This document shows, piece by piece, positions 25,024 through 36,797 of a stretch of 64,000 nucleotides of DNA (the stretch's first letter is position 1; each line of letters opens with the position of its first letter). The stretch lies in assembly GCA_027604505.1 (NCBI GenBank), contig JADIIX010000062.1, forward strand, positions 63,532-127,531, in the 5' to 3' direction. Position numbers and translations under genes: made by a program. The notes below the pieces were generated by a model. The model had not been told where the DNA came from and made no database searches. It saw only the letters and a list, made by a program, of their open reading frames with translations. Source of the stretch: Gonapodya sp. JEL0774. Its lineage: Eukaryota; Monoblepharomycota; Monoblepharidomycetes; Monoblepharidales; Gonapodyaceae.

Positions 25024-25710
25024 ATGACAGTTCCGGAGAATTGGATGGACCCTTGGGCTGGTGTCTGGGTGAGTGTCGTCATATTCAGCTGTTAGTAGTT
25101 CCACAATATGACCAAGTTTTCTTTCCGGCTTAGACCAGCACGAATGAGCAAGACTCGAAAGTAATGGATGAGATTCTCACCATTCAAGGGTTATCTGTGA
25201 GTCTACGGACGAAGAACGAGCGTAGCGCACCACTCATGGGGGTCTTCTTTACTTCAAGTGGATGATGCGTAAAGCGGCTGCCGCAGCAACCATTCAAGAT
25301 ACCCTCAGGGTCTCTAACGACGGTGATGTTACCGTTTTGGAAGTACAGCGCAAGTCGCTGGCTGGGGAAGTGCTTCGCAAATGGTATCTCGATGGCCGGG
25401 AGGTGGAAATCAATGAAGCTCCACTCACTGGTCACGTAAAGATCGCCTGGACCATCAAAAACCTTGACGACAGAGTTGTGCTAGTGCAAGTGAAGTATTC
25501 CGCGCTCGCCGTTTTGCATGCAAACTGGTTTCTCACAAAAGGCAATTCGCACTTTTCCAGGACACAAAGGAAGTTTCTGGTGCTTGGTCCTCACATGCAG
25601 AATGGAGCGTGGAAACGGAGAGTGGCACAAGTGTCCAATACCGGCGCGTCGACTTCCAGAGCAAGGCTAAACAACTGAAGCTTGTTCAAAAGTTTAAGAA
25701 GACGGCGTAA
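25024..25710 (+). CDS. small lipocalin/FABP-like protein
   Basis: Four exons join in phase: 25024-25068, 25134-25196, 25259-25489, 25561-25710, giving 162 residues. The order of elements fits the fungal lipocalin-like small-protein pattern: an N-terminal Trp motif (WMDPWAGVW), 'ILTIQGLSWMMRKAA', alternating beta strands (VTVLEVQRK; VLRKWYLDGREVEI) and a C-terminal W-S repeat followed by a basic end (LKLVQKFKKTA). Members of this fold bind small hydrophobic ligands in a beta barrel in the cytosol. Ligand and partner are unknown here. There is no signal peptide. The gene lies between two sensor-like membrane genes on the same strand. The fold is inferred from pattern, not proven. Confidence 0.6.
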
Positions 25711-25893
25711 CTTCCGCTTTCAGATCCTTTAAAATAGACCTCGATGTATTATGAGTTGGCGTGAATATTTAAAGGCACATCAACGGCCACTGTGGCGGGT
25801 TCTCCTGTGTCGAGAAATGCCTAGACCCTGCAACAGATCAACAACCACAGCGAACCATCATCCGATCCATTTGCAACTTCATTTGATTCGTTA

Positions 25894-28800
25894 ATGGATA
25901 CAGATCCCCCACGGCGTATCTCCTTTGTGGCTGCGACAGCCGAGATCCAAGACTTTGCATATCAAACCCAATCGCAAGAGATCGCAGTCAAGCAGTCTAC
26001 GGTCGGGAGACCAGCTTCGATGTCCAGCAAGAAGAAAGAGAAAGAGGTATGCTCTAATGATGGGGAGCGGTCGATTGCTCACGGAGTGGAGGTGTTCAAG
26101 CCATTGGTCCTTGTCATATCGCATGTATTAGAGGGATCGTCTGGCAGGACAGACCCGCAAATCTCGACTCGAACAGACTATCTTCTCTTTGGTACAAGGC
26201 ATCGCCACAGGTACGTTTTGTATGCGGTTCTGAACCTCCTGCATGATGATGCAACCAAACGGATTTTGTCGCAGGGAATGAAATTCCAACATACTTTGCT
26301 CTCGCTCTAATCATTCTCGAGGACATGCAGCTGCTCCACTACAGCTGGCGCCCTGGATACACGTAAATGAAATGAACTCCACCCACAATGAAATCTTTCC
26401 AACTGATGTTTTGAAATCACCCAGCTTTGATTCCACACCTAGCTGGCTGCCATTTATTTGGAATCCTCTGCTTCTACGCCCTGCCTCTGATTTTTACGCA
26501 CAGTTTCTCGCTATCTTCTCCTTTGCTCTCGCAATCGCTCTCGGCCTGCCGGCATTGGCAGCTCTCGCCTCCGTCGGATGGCAAGGGAAAAAGTGGACCG
26601 GCCTTTTAGACGCTGTAAGAGTCATTGCATATGCTGCAGGTAGTACCGAAGCTCCTTGACTCCCTTGGCAGATGGGGAAATCTGATTGCTTCTTTTATAG
26701 TCGGGCCACTCTTCATCCCTGTTCTGACTGCGCTGATCGATGTAATGAGATGTCGAGATGGCTCGCTGCTGCTGTACCCGAATGTTGCCTGCCTGGTCCC
26801 ATTGAACCACATTGTGCCATTTGCACTGTCAAGTGGGGACTCCTCGTTTCTTCGTCGTAACTCCACTGATGTCTTTTTAAACTTTCAGTCCTCGGTTTGA
26901 TCGTATTTATTCCGTCCGTCCTTCTTTGCTGTCTTCTCCTTGTGGACAGTGATCCCCGTGTCGCCTCTAAGAATGCTCTTGCCAAGGCGCATGGGAGAAC
27001 CGATTTGATCGCTGTACTAGTAAAGATAGTGATTGTCGCTGTTTATGCGTTTGCGGACGGTTCGAACGCAAAGCTCGGAGTTCTGGTCGCCAGCACGGGA
27101 GTAAGGATCTGGAACATCATTTGAGAATTCTCTACCTTTCCTCTCATCTTTCTTTCGCAGATTCTCGTGAGGGAAGGTATTACCAAGCAACCATATTACA
27201 GTGAACCCATACAATATCTGAGAAACGGATTGTGGATGACGGCATTCTTGGCGGTGAGAGTGATTGCGTTCGACAAGCAAACTCACCGGTTGATGGCGTT
27301 GTATACTCTGCATTGCGCACAGGCGGTGCTTTCACTCATTTCTGATCTGACCATGTCCGCGAATCCGATCCCATTGGTGCTCCTTGTCATTGTAATCCCT
27401 ATCGGACTCACGTCAGGTGGTCTCCTAACACGGGTCTACTTCCAATTAACTACGCGAAGGGTGTACGCAAGGTTTCGAAAGACTGTGGAGAAGGCGGAAC
27501 AAGGGTCGTCAGGTCCCGGACATGTGTTTGCGCCACTAAAAAGAGAAGCCAGCATCAAAGACGGTGGGTGGGCTGGGGTTGGAAGGCTTGTGGAGCTGGT
27601 TCAGAGGTGGGTGTGGTGGGAGATCTGGATCAACCACACCAATGTGTAAACTTTCTCATTTATGCATATAATTAATTGCATTCCGCACTAATTTCATAGT
27701 ATTGATAATCTGACCACCTCAAGAGTCAAGCAGGACGTGAGTGATTTGGATTTCGTAAATCATGATTCATTTGCTGGAATCAGCCTTTTGCCACAGCCGC
27801 CGATATTTACAGCGCCTCACGAAGTCGAGGTACAGTTCCAACTTTTGAAAAGGAAGCTAGCTCGACATCCGCTGAATCTCTTTGCGACAGCTTGCATGTC
27901 GGTTTGTTCGCCATGCCGGACCAAACACCCGCGCACTGCTTCTTATGCGAGAGGTTCTCACGGCTGGGGGACTACAGTTCCCCCGTGACGGATACGTACT
28001 TGCGTCAACGGCCATTTACTTGCTGGCGTTTGCTCCAGTTGACGAGGCTGCTGCTGGTCTGGCTCTGGTCTTCGAAGAAGGATCACAATACGGAGGCGAA
28101 ACGAATGCGGATAGGGCACAGGACATTCTGAACACGTTGGCGAATCAACAACCACCGTTAGACGCGAGATATTTGGCGTTTCTGTGAGGACTTTTGAGTG
28201 AGTATGACGATCCTGTTCGAACTACAACCCATTTCGCACGACTACCCAGGTGCGAGAAAACGGTAGATCAAAGTGAAAAATCCAAGGAAGCCAATCAAAG
28301 TGTCCTCAACGTCTCGTCATATGCGGAAATGCTTAGGTATGTTCGATGTGCGACAACCATCCTCGAGCACTTTCCGAAGTGACGTTGCTTTGAACACACC
28401 CTTAGTCAAGAGAAATACGCTAAATCCATCCATGTCGATGCGCTGAACGAACTTAAGTGTGAGATATGAGAGGCATTATTTCTTGTCCAACGTTTCGACT
28501 AGACATTGCGGCTTGCCATCACCGCAGCTTACTGGACCAGGGTTCGCCGCGGAGTAACATCCGCAAAGGACTACGAAGTATTTCCATCTTATTTACAGGG
28601 AATTGCAAGCGCCACTGTGCGGTGTCACGATAACTACAAAAAATTGATCGACCGATTTCCGAAATCGAAGGTACAATTTCTCCTTTTTGAGTTGCGCAGT
28701 TAGAAAGCTGCTTGAATTGCTGTGTTTGGCACAGAATATTTTGCGACAGTATGCGCAATTTCAGGCAACAGTGATAACGTGAGACAACTTGAGATTATCC

Positions 28801-31800
28801 ATTGAATTTTCCTCTATAACGGTCCGAGTTACTTGCAGTGACCTGGAAGAGAGCCGAAAATTGATGACATTAGCAGGTGAGTTTCTATCTGAGAGTATTG
28901 ACAAAGCGCATCACTTCAGCGAAAGGTGATCTCCATTACATACCCAACCTATAGACGGTTCGTGACCATGGCACCGTTGATCCGATCGGCGCATTCAGCT
29001 ATTTCCTTCATATTACAGAGCTTGAAGCCAGTGACATGGACGATATGCAAGGAAGATTGGAGTCAGAGGACGACCTGGCTGAGTTCCAAGACGGAGATCA
29101 CACCGGAAGTCCAACCGCAACTCTCCGAGGTGGCAGCATCGCGTTAGCCAAAGCAGAAATGACGAAAATAAAATCTGAAGATTCAGTTGCTATCGATGTC
29201 AATGAAGATAACAATAATCGGGATGTTGCTAATGATCCTCATGACCAGGAGGAACTGCAACAGGTCGTCGAGATTCGCACGAGCCTCGCTCGGAAGCACG
29301 CTTCTTCCCATAAGGCAGCAAGCTCTCATGGTACAAGTGACACAAGCGAATCTAGGGAAGCTCGTCGTGCAAAAGTCATGCGCGTGGAATTTGCTCGAAG
29401 GGTGCGCGCCGTACCGGAAATGTACGATAAAAGACTGCGAGGCCTCTCTTTTTTGTGTCTTGCAATAGTGGTTTTGAGTTTGGTGTTATCGAACGTGACT
29501 TTTGGAACTCGTGAGTTACAAGAGATGAAACAGCACAGAAACCAAATATATTTTGAGGAAAACTGATCTAACCATGTCCTATTTTCAAGTTCAAACGCAA
29601 GTGGCGGACTTTCTTCTTTCAACTGAGCTTGGGCGCTACTCCATGATGATGATACAAGGTCCGTGTTGCGTCTGTGCAAACGCATTCGAGCACCGTTCCA
29701 CCGATTTTCCCGTCAACCTGTGAATGAATGTCGTTGTCATATCTCTTCTAAAATGTAGCTGTCAGACTCATGACCACGTTCGGTTCTCGCGGAGACTCAG
29801 CAGGATTCCAATACTGGCACGACTACTTGACCGACATGGACGTAAAGTTATTTAACGCCGCGAAGACGTATCTCGTCCCTCGAAGCGGATTTCAAGAAGG
29901 AATCTTTCGAGTGTACGTTTATGACTCCATTCCCCACAATGTGACGGGGCAGCAACAAGTTTGGCCGAGCACAATATACAAGAACCAATTCGTAGGTGGC
30001 TGTTTCCTTTTCCGAAGGGATCACACATCAGTCTTTAATGTTTATGGGATCTAGGAACTTGCAAAGTCCCTGCAAACGTCAGCGGAGGCCTTGTTGAAGC
30101 ACGGTAGGTTTGAACTCCGCGCAATCAGGGAGTCCGTAACATTTCGTTGACAGGGAAACCATTACACTCAGATATATCTTATTTCCAGTCTGTTTTGCCG
30201 ACTACCGATATCAATGCAAGGTTTTTATTCGGTAGGTCGATTTTGGTGCGTGGGTCGTCAATAATACTCTTATGTACTAAGTTTCAACGAAGATAATATG
30301 GAAACTATTGGTATGGGGTTGAAAGGTTTGAGTTCCAATGCAATTGCAATTTTGGAACCGTGAATAAGGTTTCGCAATCCCTTCAAAATCACAGATCTTG
30401 CAACAACAGGACAGGAGACATTTATCTCAGACGTAGCATCACAAACCACTGTTCTCTGGGTATGTGTAGAACGCGACAGCAATTTGAGAACAATCCCAGC
30501 TACAAAGTTCTTCTTCAGGTTCTGCTTGCACTCTCCGCAGTGACAATTGTATCCATGGGAGCGTTTGTATTCTTTCCGTTGTTCGTCGAGACTCGTCGAC
30601 TCCAAGTTCGTTACTTTAAAGTACGTTTCAGAAATTGTAGTCGGTCACGTTCAGTCTCTGTTTATCCCTGAGCCTCTGTTTGTATTGGGCTTGTAGATCA
30701 TGAAACTGGTACCGAAGAAAGCTGTCGATGAAATTCTCTTGATTTTGGACGAACAGATTGAATTGATGACCGACGATGGAGACAAAGCAAGACCTGTGAC
30801 GCAAGAAAACCAAGTTGGTACAACGGACTGGAAATCAATGGGGAACGCGACACTATCGTTGATCTTCCTGGGCCTCTGCTCTGTGGCGATTTTAATACCG
30901 GCTTTGGCGCGCCTCCCAGGCAAGTAGATCGTCATTTTTATCCAATGCATTCGTTTGTGCGTTTACGCTCCGCATATTTAACGATTCAGTGAATATCAAG
31001 TTCGTTTCGATGGTCAACTTTACCAATCAGGTATGCCATTCTCTTCTGTTTGTCACTGATAAACCACATCAAAGACGTCTGGATACTATACTCTTAGCGC
31101 AAGTTCTGGACAGAAGCTGTCAAGGTGAGAAAGAAACGTCTCCCTCTGAAAACGCAAATATTTGATATTCGATAAAACAAGGCATACTCGTATGAAGTTT
31201 TAATTGGAGACCGAACAACCTGGATGTTTGGACGGCCTGAAGCGTTACTGGAAGATGCGATCACCCAGTATGAGACGATCCACCAGAACAGTATCACTGG
31301 ACACGGGACCGTGGAAATTGAACCTACCACAACAATCGACTTAATTTATTGGCTCACTGAAGACCTAGGCTGCATGATCGCCAGCTGTGACCCCTCCGTG
31401 CGAAACTTCAACGCTACAATAGGTGTGTTCCCCATCCCTCAAAGGAGAAAAAAAGAAAGCTCAGTTGTTCATTAATTCACAAAGGGTTTACTTACAATGA
31501 GACGGTCAGCCCTCTCGGTTCGTACTGTAACATTGTTAGGCTCTGTGGATTTATTGTCATTTCTCATAACACTTCGCAATTACCATTCAACGGATCAGAC
31601 AACATGATCCCTGATTTCTTACAGAGAGCGCGAGCTTTCCTTCAAATCAATGGCATGCGTGCGACCAACAACTTCTACGATGACAGACTTAGATTTATGC
31701 AAGGTGAACAGCTTGACGGAGAATATTTGAAGATTTTTTTCACTGGTTTTGTTCGAGCAAACCGTGTGACTGATGAATATTATTGTTTGATAGAGCTCTC

Positions 31801-32095
31801 GGTGGACATTCAAGGCGGTCTTTTTCTCATCGATACGCTTGTACTTCAATCGTACCTTCCCTCTGGCAACGCAGTAGCGCAAACAGCGTCCGTCGGGGTT
31901 TTTGTTGTTTGTGTGGTATCTTTTGCGGGACTCTACTTCTTCAACTTTAGGAAAATGGCCATTAATCGACAACAGCAAATGGATGCACTCGTCAACTTGA
32001 TACACATGATCCCTCCTGCAATTGTGAACTCTGTACCCAAAATTCAGCGCTTGATACAAAGTGGAGGTGCTTCAATCGGGGATGAGGAGAGTTGA
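25894..32095 (+). CDS. tmcB-like: TmcB-like (tiny macrocysts) multi-pass membrane protein
   Basis: Twenty-nine exons were joined in phase, about 1437 residues: 25894-26046, 26177-26210, 26275-26362, 26425-26614, ~26640-26856, 26889-27100, 27161-27645, 27700-27736, 27797-27829, 27891-28183, 28250-28336, 28406-28458, 28528-28670, 28735-28778, 28839-28876, 29019-29510, 29590-29658, 29759-29991, 30055-30103, 30154-30231, 30293-30310, 30395-30459, ~30480-30620, 30697-30919, 30990-31030, 31098-31124, 31182-31422, 31485-31517, 31599-32095. The N-terminal half has about seven membrane helices with the TmcB-type 'ALIILEDMQLLHYSW'. HAT/TPR-like units follow (FPRDGYVLASTAIYLLAF; FPKSKNILRQYAQF). A charged linker, a membrane helix, an extracellular-type domain and further helices lead to a cytosolic tail ending GDEES. 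TmcB proteins are known from Dictyostelium and are numerous in chytrids. No cyclase or kinase output is visible. Small intron boundaries are the least certain part. Confidence 0.75.
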
Positions 32096-32138
32096 GGTAG
32101 AATGTATTATTGCTAATCATGTCAAGAAAAGCAACCGC

Positions 32139-33413
32139 CTACCATGCAAGCGAATGGTCAACATTTCTAGCGGAGCGGAGCCTTGCTTCATACTTTCGTG
32201 CCAGCTCCATAACCTGCTCTGCAAACAGCCGTTGCTCGGGGATACCCGACTCGCGGAGCTGCTGCAAGCTTTTGGCCACTCCCACTCCACCGTGAATACA
32301 TCCAACTACAAACGCACAACCCCGCGGTGCTGCCTGAAACAGCTCCTCTAATGTACTTAGCGCAGATACCTCGACTTGGCGGTCACTGTCAGGGCTCGAA
32401 AACCGCCACAACATGACATACAGAATCACGCATTCAAGATTTGGAGTAAGTCGCAATATTGTTCCCGAATTTTTGGCCACTTGCCCCGGAGTCAGCAGCA
32501 AGTGGAGAGTGCGGAGAGTCGTTATTGGTCCTCCCACCCCTCCCACCCAGTCAGTTTTGCCATGGAGGCACACTACACCGAGTTCTCTGAGAGAAGGGAA
32601 GATGCGAGGTGTGGCCATGAGACGAAGTACTCCACTCCAGGAAGCTGAGTATTGAGGTGAGACCACCAAAGACGTCACTAGTGCCCTCCGTTCCTCCGAG
32701 ACTCGCCTGGCAACAAGCTCAGCACCAGAGTCGCTCGTCAAAAGCCCTAATATGATGTTCCGTGATTTGGGAAACCTCTCCAGCAATGTCCGCACTCGTT
32801 GTCCGGTTTTCAATCTTACGTCGCCTTTCCTCAACATTGTAATGGACTTGAATTCAAGCACCTGCGGTATAAGGGTGAACCATTGGAACATGTTGTCGCC
32901 ATAGAAGTTCAATTCTCTGACCCCATGATAATGCGCAAATTGTGCCACTGCATTGAGAACACCCATCGTCGTTACAGATGGTTGCAACTGTTGATCCTCG
33001 TCAGTTTCGAACAACCAGACACCTGCCGACGCTAAGCCGAGCCTAAAGTGGTGTGGGATACGTGTCTTCACTACTGAAGTCCGAATACGATCCACTAGTA
33101 TGTCCCATATCATCGATTCCGACCCAGCCACCTCGTAGACAGGCAACGTTATCCGGGCCCTTACAGCTCCCCACACCACCGACTGCTTGTGGTGAGACAG
33201 GAGAAAGTCGTCGGCAATCTCAAGTTCCGTGTTTGGCCAATCACCGACAAGGAGCTCCACTGCTATGGCTATTTCGCGTCGGGGGCAGCCTGGAATCGTG
33301 TTGAGTGTCGCTTTGCGAAAACTGCGGGAGATACGGGGTGCAGTTTTGTATAAGGTACGGGGATCAAGAAGTCTTAAAACTCTCCATAAGAGCTCAGTTG
33401 GGAATGTCTCCAT
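32139..33413 (-). CDS. F-box protein
   Basis: A single-exon frame of 424 residues. Residues 1-40 (METFPTELLWRVLRLLDPRT...) match the F-box pattern, a Leu-Pro-x-Glu-type start followed by two short amphipathic helices that bind Skp1 in SCF ubiquitin ligases. The rest is a leucine-rich mix of strands and helices (for example FPSLRELGVVCLHGKTDW, TTLRTLHLLLTPGQ) that may act as the substrate-binding part, as in fungal F-box/LRR-like proteins. The substrate is unknown. The gene converges on the TmcB-like gene with only 43 bp between stop codons, so their transcripts probably overlap at the 3' ends. Confidence 0.7.
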   Translation of the reverse strand: METFPTELLWRVLRLLDPRTLYKTAPRISRSFRKATLNTIPGCPRREIAIAVELLVGDWPNTELEIADDFLLSHHKQSVVWGAVRARITLPVYEVAGSESMIWDILVDRIRTSVVKTRIPHHFRLGLASAGVWLFETDEDQQLQPSVTTMGVLNAVAQFAHYHGVRELNFYGDNMFQWFTLIPQVLEFKSITMLRKGDVRLKTGQRVRTLLERFPKSRNIILGLLTSDSGAELVARRVSEERRALVTSLVVSPQYSASWSGVLRLMATPRIFPSLRELGVVCLHGKTDWVGGVGGPITTLRTLHLLLTPGQVAKNSGTILRLTPNLECVILYVMLWRFSSPDSDRQVEVSALSTLEELFQAAPRGCAFVVGCIHGGVGVAKSLQQLRESGIPEQRLFAEQVMELARKYEARLRSARNVDHSLAW

Positions 33414-33765
33414 CGAAGAAATCTGGAACTATCCAGCGCGTCTCGGAGTTTGCGATCAAGTTTGCGACCAGGGGGCTCCTGCGATTTTGTCGGAGCCATG
33501 GCCGGACCTGGGTGTGGTGTGGCCGACGACAGGCCCGTGCACCCGCGTGCAGGCTTCTCCGCACCACGGACCCCCTTCCCCACCTCTCCCACAGATCCGT
33601 CCGGTCAGGAAGTCGGGGTGGATCTGACCTCTCCCTCACAATTGTCGCAGAGTGGATAGTGCGGGGATTTTTTGTTTTTGTTTGGTTTCTTTGGGCGATG
33701 GGCTCTGCCGTGCAGGCGTGAGTGGCCATGTGTGGGGGTGATGTGTCACCCTACGACCGACTCTA

Positions 33766-33855
33766 ACCAATAGAGTGTATAATATGAACATACAATAGCA
33801 AATATGCCAGCGCGAGTCCATGCTCTGGCGTACCCACCTGACCAATAGAGTCTGC
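33766..33855. promoter_or_regulatory. pair of CCAAT-containing direct repeats
   Basis: The 11-mer ACCAATAGAGT occurs twice in the same orientation, about 70 bp apart, some 350-430 bp upstream of the F-box start codon. CCAAT is the binding site of the fungal HAP/NF-Y complex. Function here is inferred from the repeat alone. Confidence 0.35.
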
Positions 33856-33937
33856 TCACGTGGAGAGACTGATCAGGAGCACCGCACTATCACACGTACG
33901 GCTAATCTATTTCTACCCTATGACCCTTGCACTTCCC

Positions 33938-33962
33938 ATGTCACCCCATGGGGGTGACATGA
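33938..33962. repeat. 11-bp inverted repeat (palindromic)
   Basis: CATGTCACCCC, a 3-nt spacer, then GGGGTGACATG. It could be a dimeric transcription factor site or a cruciform-forming sequence. It is not followed by a T-run. Confidence 0.4.
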
Positions 33963-34558
33963 TGTGTGGAGCGTGCGTGGGTCGGTGGGAGTGGGGGGAA
34001 GGGGGAGGGGTTCGGGGGTGTTGTTCACGATGGAGTCGCATGGCCATTCTTAGACAGGGTTTTCCCTGATTAGTTGCCTCCTTTGCGTTGGGTGCCCTGG
34101 AGGGCTTTCTTTGTTCTTATTTACATTTGTCTTTCGTTTTTCTCTGATGATAAAATGGCGGCGGGAGGGGCTCGGGGATTACCCTCGCTCTCCTGCCCAG
34201 TTTCAGCCAGCCGTGTCCCCCTCCATCAGCATCGCGCTGCGTCCCGGTGGCGTTTCCCCACCGTTCCCTCCTCCTCTCTAGCGGCTCGCGGACCATACAC
34301 TAGGGCCTGTCCTATTCCGCAATAACATAACAGATCATTGTAAAGGGTTCATTTTGTGCTGTACTAAATTAAGACGTTCCAAATGGTCTGAGACTCTCTG
34401 CTTTGAGAGCTTCTGTCGTGGCTTTGCTATCAATGGACTTCCGCCCCGTGGCAGCCTCATGGAATCCCTCCGGAAGCTTCCTAGCAGGGCAAGGGCAGAG
34501 ACAATAAAATTGTGATGAGACACGGGCCGACACAACGGCAAGGATCCTAAATCACAAC

Positions 34559-36690
34559 CTACCCGAGCTTCTTTTCTCCCCACCGCTTCGGCCCCAAAAA
34601 GGCACTCTGACCCTTCATAAAATCCTCCACATGACTATTCTTGGGACGAGAATCCTTCCCAACCGTATCATACCCAAATTCATCCAAACTCACTCGTTTA
34701 CCCGAACTATCCGACGAGCGTGGTGTTGGCTCCAAGGACAGGCCGTTAGTATGTGGCGGTGTTAATGTATCCGCAGCAGATTCAGGGTCGGGTGTGCGCG
34801 GACGGAAAACGATTCCGCCGCCGCCGCCGCCTTTCGGACGGCTAGGAGAGGGGTTTCTCGCCGCTGTGGAAACAGGTTCGGTATGTGTTGCTGCGGTTAT
34901 GGAGTGGGGAACAGTCGTTGTTGAGTGCGTCGCTGTCGGAAGAGTCTCGCTGGGAAGTGATGGCGTCGCTGTAGGTTGAACTGCAGCGCTATCGGATAAT
35001 CGGTGTGATGCTGGTTCTGAACCAGGTGCGAGGACGGGTGTTGGAGTGGATGACGGTAGGGCAGGCGCTGTGGCCAACTCTCCATTCAAGTTCGGTGAAC
35101 TCTCAGCACTCGTTAAGGTTCTGTCAATCATTAACTGTGGCACTTTGGGCACTACAGCGTCGGTGGGCGCGTCGGTGCCCACCGAAGTTCCACGAAGTCC
35201 AACGTCCACACCGCCCAAACTCATCACAGCTGCTGAAGTTGCAGTTGAAACTGCCGAAGCGGATAGTGCACCAGACAGTCCTGTCCCCAAGGATCCTACG
35301 GATTCCGACGACGAAGTAGAAAGTGAGGGTAGAGGTTTCATTTTCTCGCCCTTGCCGGAATTGGCTCCAACAGCAAGATTGTTCAAACCAACTTTCTCAT
35401 CTGAGTTTGAAGATCTGGCTAAGGTCATGGCCCTCTTGTACTGATTCATTGCATCTTCCACTTCCGCTACCAGCGAAGTAGCATTTGCTACCACATCATC
35501 TCGATCCGCATTCCTCCTCATGATGCCACCCAACTCCTCCAAAGCCGCCTGACACCTCGCCGCGGCTGCATCGGCGTCTGCAATCACGGATACATCAGGT
35601 GGAGCGCGGTGCATTTCCAGAGAGGCTTCCAGAAGCCCGGCACTGATGTCGGAGAGAGTGCGAAGGTGAGGTTCAAGGGATGACGCCAGTTCAGCAAGGT
35701 TGATAACAGTGTCATTAGAAGAGAATTGGAAAGTGGAGTGAGTTGGAGAGAGAGTGGAGGAGATTCCACTTGCGCCTGAAGAATGAAGAGGTGTGCGAGA
35801 AGACTCAGGTTTGGGTGTGGCAGGGTTGGTGGTGAGGCGGAATTTGCTCGAGGGAGCGAATGTCTCGTTGTACCGTTGGAGGAAGGCTGAGTAAGGATGT
35901 GTGGTTTGTAGTCGCCATCAGATACCGGAGCACTATTTCAAAATAAGCGACTGCGAGAACGCGAAACAGGGGGGGAAAACCAACATTTACTAAGCGTTTT
36001 ATCTGGTACGGTGGTCCATCCATAAGTTGTGGCCATAAGTGCGCTTCTGATTGTTTCGTCGAGGTCCTGTCTCGCCACAATCTTTTGCATCTCCTTCCAG
36101 ATAACTTTAGACTCGGCGAGTTTTCCCCGAAAACGAGGTTTGCATGTTTCGAAGAGACATTCAAGTACAGCGATCGAAGCGAGGGCAGAGGTGTGACTAT
36201 TTTCGTTGATTACGGTAAGAAGGTGGAGAACTGCCATTTTGGGACTTGTCAAGAAGAGAAGACGTGGGTAGCGACGTGGACTCGATAGGGGACCGCATAT
36301 ACTTCTTAAACTCACGCTTTGTCAACGTTTGCGTCAATAATATCCACGAGCGCCATCATGACTCCCCAGTCTATTTCGCCAGTTTTAGCTCTGATTGCGA
36401 CCGAATTAGCTGAGTGGGCGTGCGTGGGGATAATCGTGTACGAACGAGCCCGGAGAGGGCATCACATGGGAGCGCCCACGATAAAGCATGATTCAGTCAA
36501 TCAATCGATATAGTGGAGAAGTTGGGAGCCAGAGTGGGGAAGCAGCGGTAGCGGTCAGATTTGGGGGAAGATCAGGAGCAGATGAGCAGCCAAGGATGTT
36601 GACTGCACCAAACGCACCCAGAGTATCAATGAGCAGCTGGTCGTTTTCACCAGTTGCCGGTCCCTTGACGAGATTGGAAAAAAAGCTCAT
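34559..36690 (-). CDS. VHS-GAT domain trafficking protein (TOM1/LSB5-like)
   Basis: Four exons: 36618-36690, 36316-36409, 35991-36244, 34559-35886, about 582 residues. The first intron has an alternative acceptor near 36390 that is also in phase. The N-terminal ~140 residues read as a VHS domain: a 'LLIDTL' start, Asp-Trp near the second helix (TGEIDWGVMMALVDII), then PKMAVLHLLTVINENS and ALASIAVLECLFETC, the fungal form of the 'lLe.cv.NC' signature. A GAT-like three-helix region follows about residues 190-300 (VINLAELASSLEPHLRTLSD ... RCQAALEELGGIMRR). The rest is a Ser/Thr/Pro-rich disordered tail. VHS-GAT proteins bind ubiquitin and cargo on endosomes or the trans-Golgi; yeast Lsb5 also contacts the actin machinery. 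The gene is divergent from the H4 variant gene. Confidence 0.7.
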
Positions 36691-36797
36691 TTATTACGCT
36701 TGGGGAGTCGGTCGAGTCTCTTTATTCATTGGGGCACCCATCGTGAGTTCAGCCGTTGAGCATTGAAGACCCCAAACCAATCCCCCCAAACAATGCC
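36691..36797. promoter_or_regulatory. 107-bp divergent promoter (VHS-GAT / H4 variant)
   Basis: The start codons of the minus-strand VHS-GAT gene and the plus-strand histone H4 variant gene are only about 107 bp apart, so the two promoters must share this DNA, unless either gene has an upstream non-coding exon. Confidence 0.45.

Larger units (their letters stand above)
33414..34558. other. intergenic with CCAAT repeats and a palindrome
   Basis: About 1.1 kb between two minus-strand genes. It has two copies of ACCAATAGAGT (near 33766 and 33840), about 70 bp apart and each holding a CCAAT box. A near-perfect inverted repeat CATGTCACCCC / GGGGTGACATG lies near 33938-33962. GC-rich open frames on both strands show no recognisable protein. 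Most of this should be the F-box promoter plus the 3' flank of the VHS gene. Confidence 0.45.

Noticed and set aside
28895-29018. Extra small exon (CGAAAG) in the TmcB-like gene
   Set aside because: Joining 28876 directly to 29019 keeps phase and gives a natural TmcB-type continuation; the microexon is not needed.
36756-36797. Earlier start for the H4 variant
   Set aside because: The open frame does extend upstream of 36798, but the only codon there that could start it is TTG; the first ATG is at 36798.
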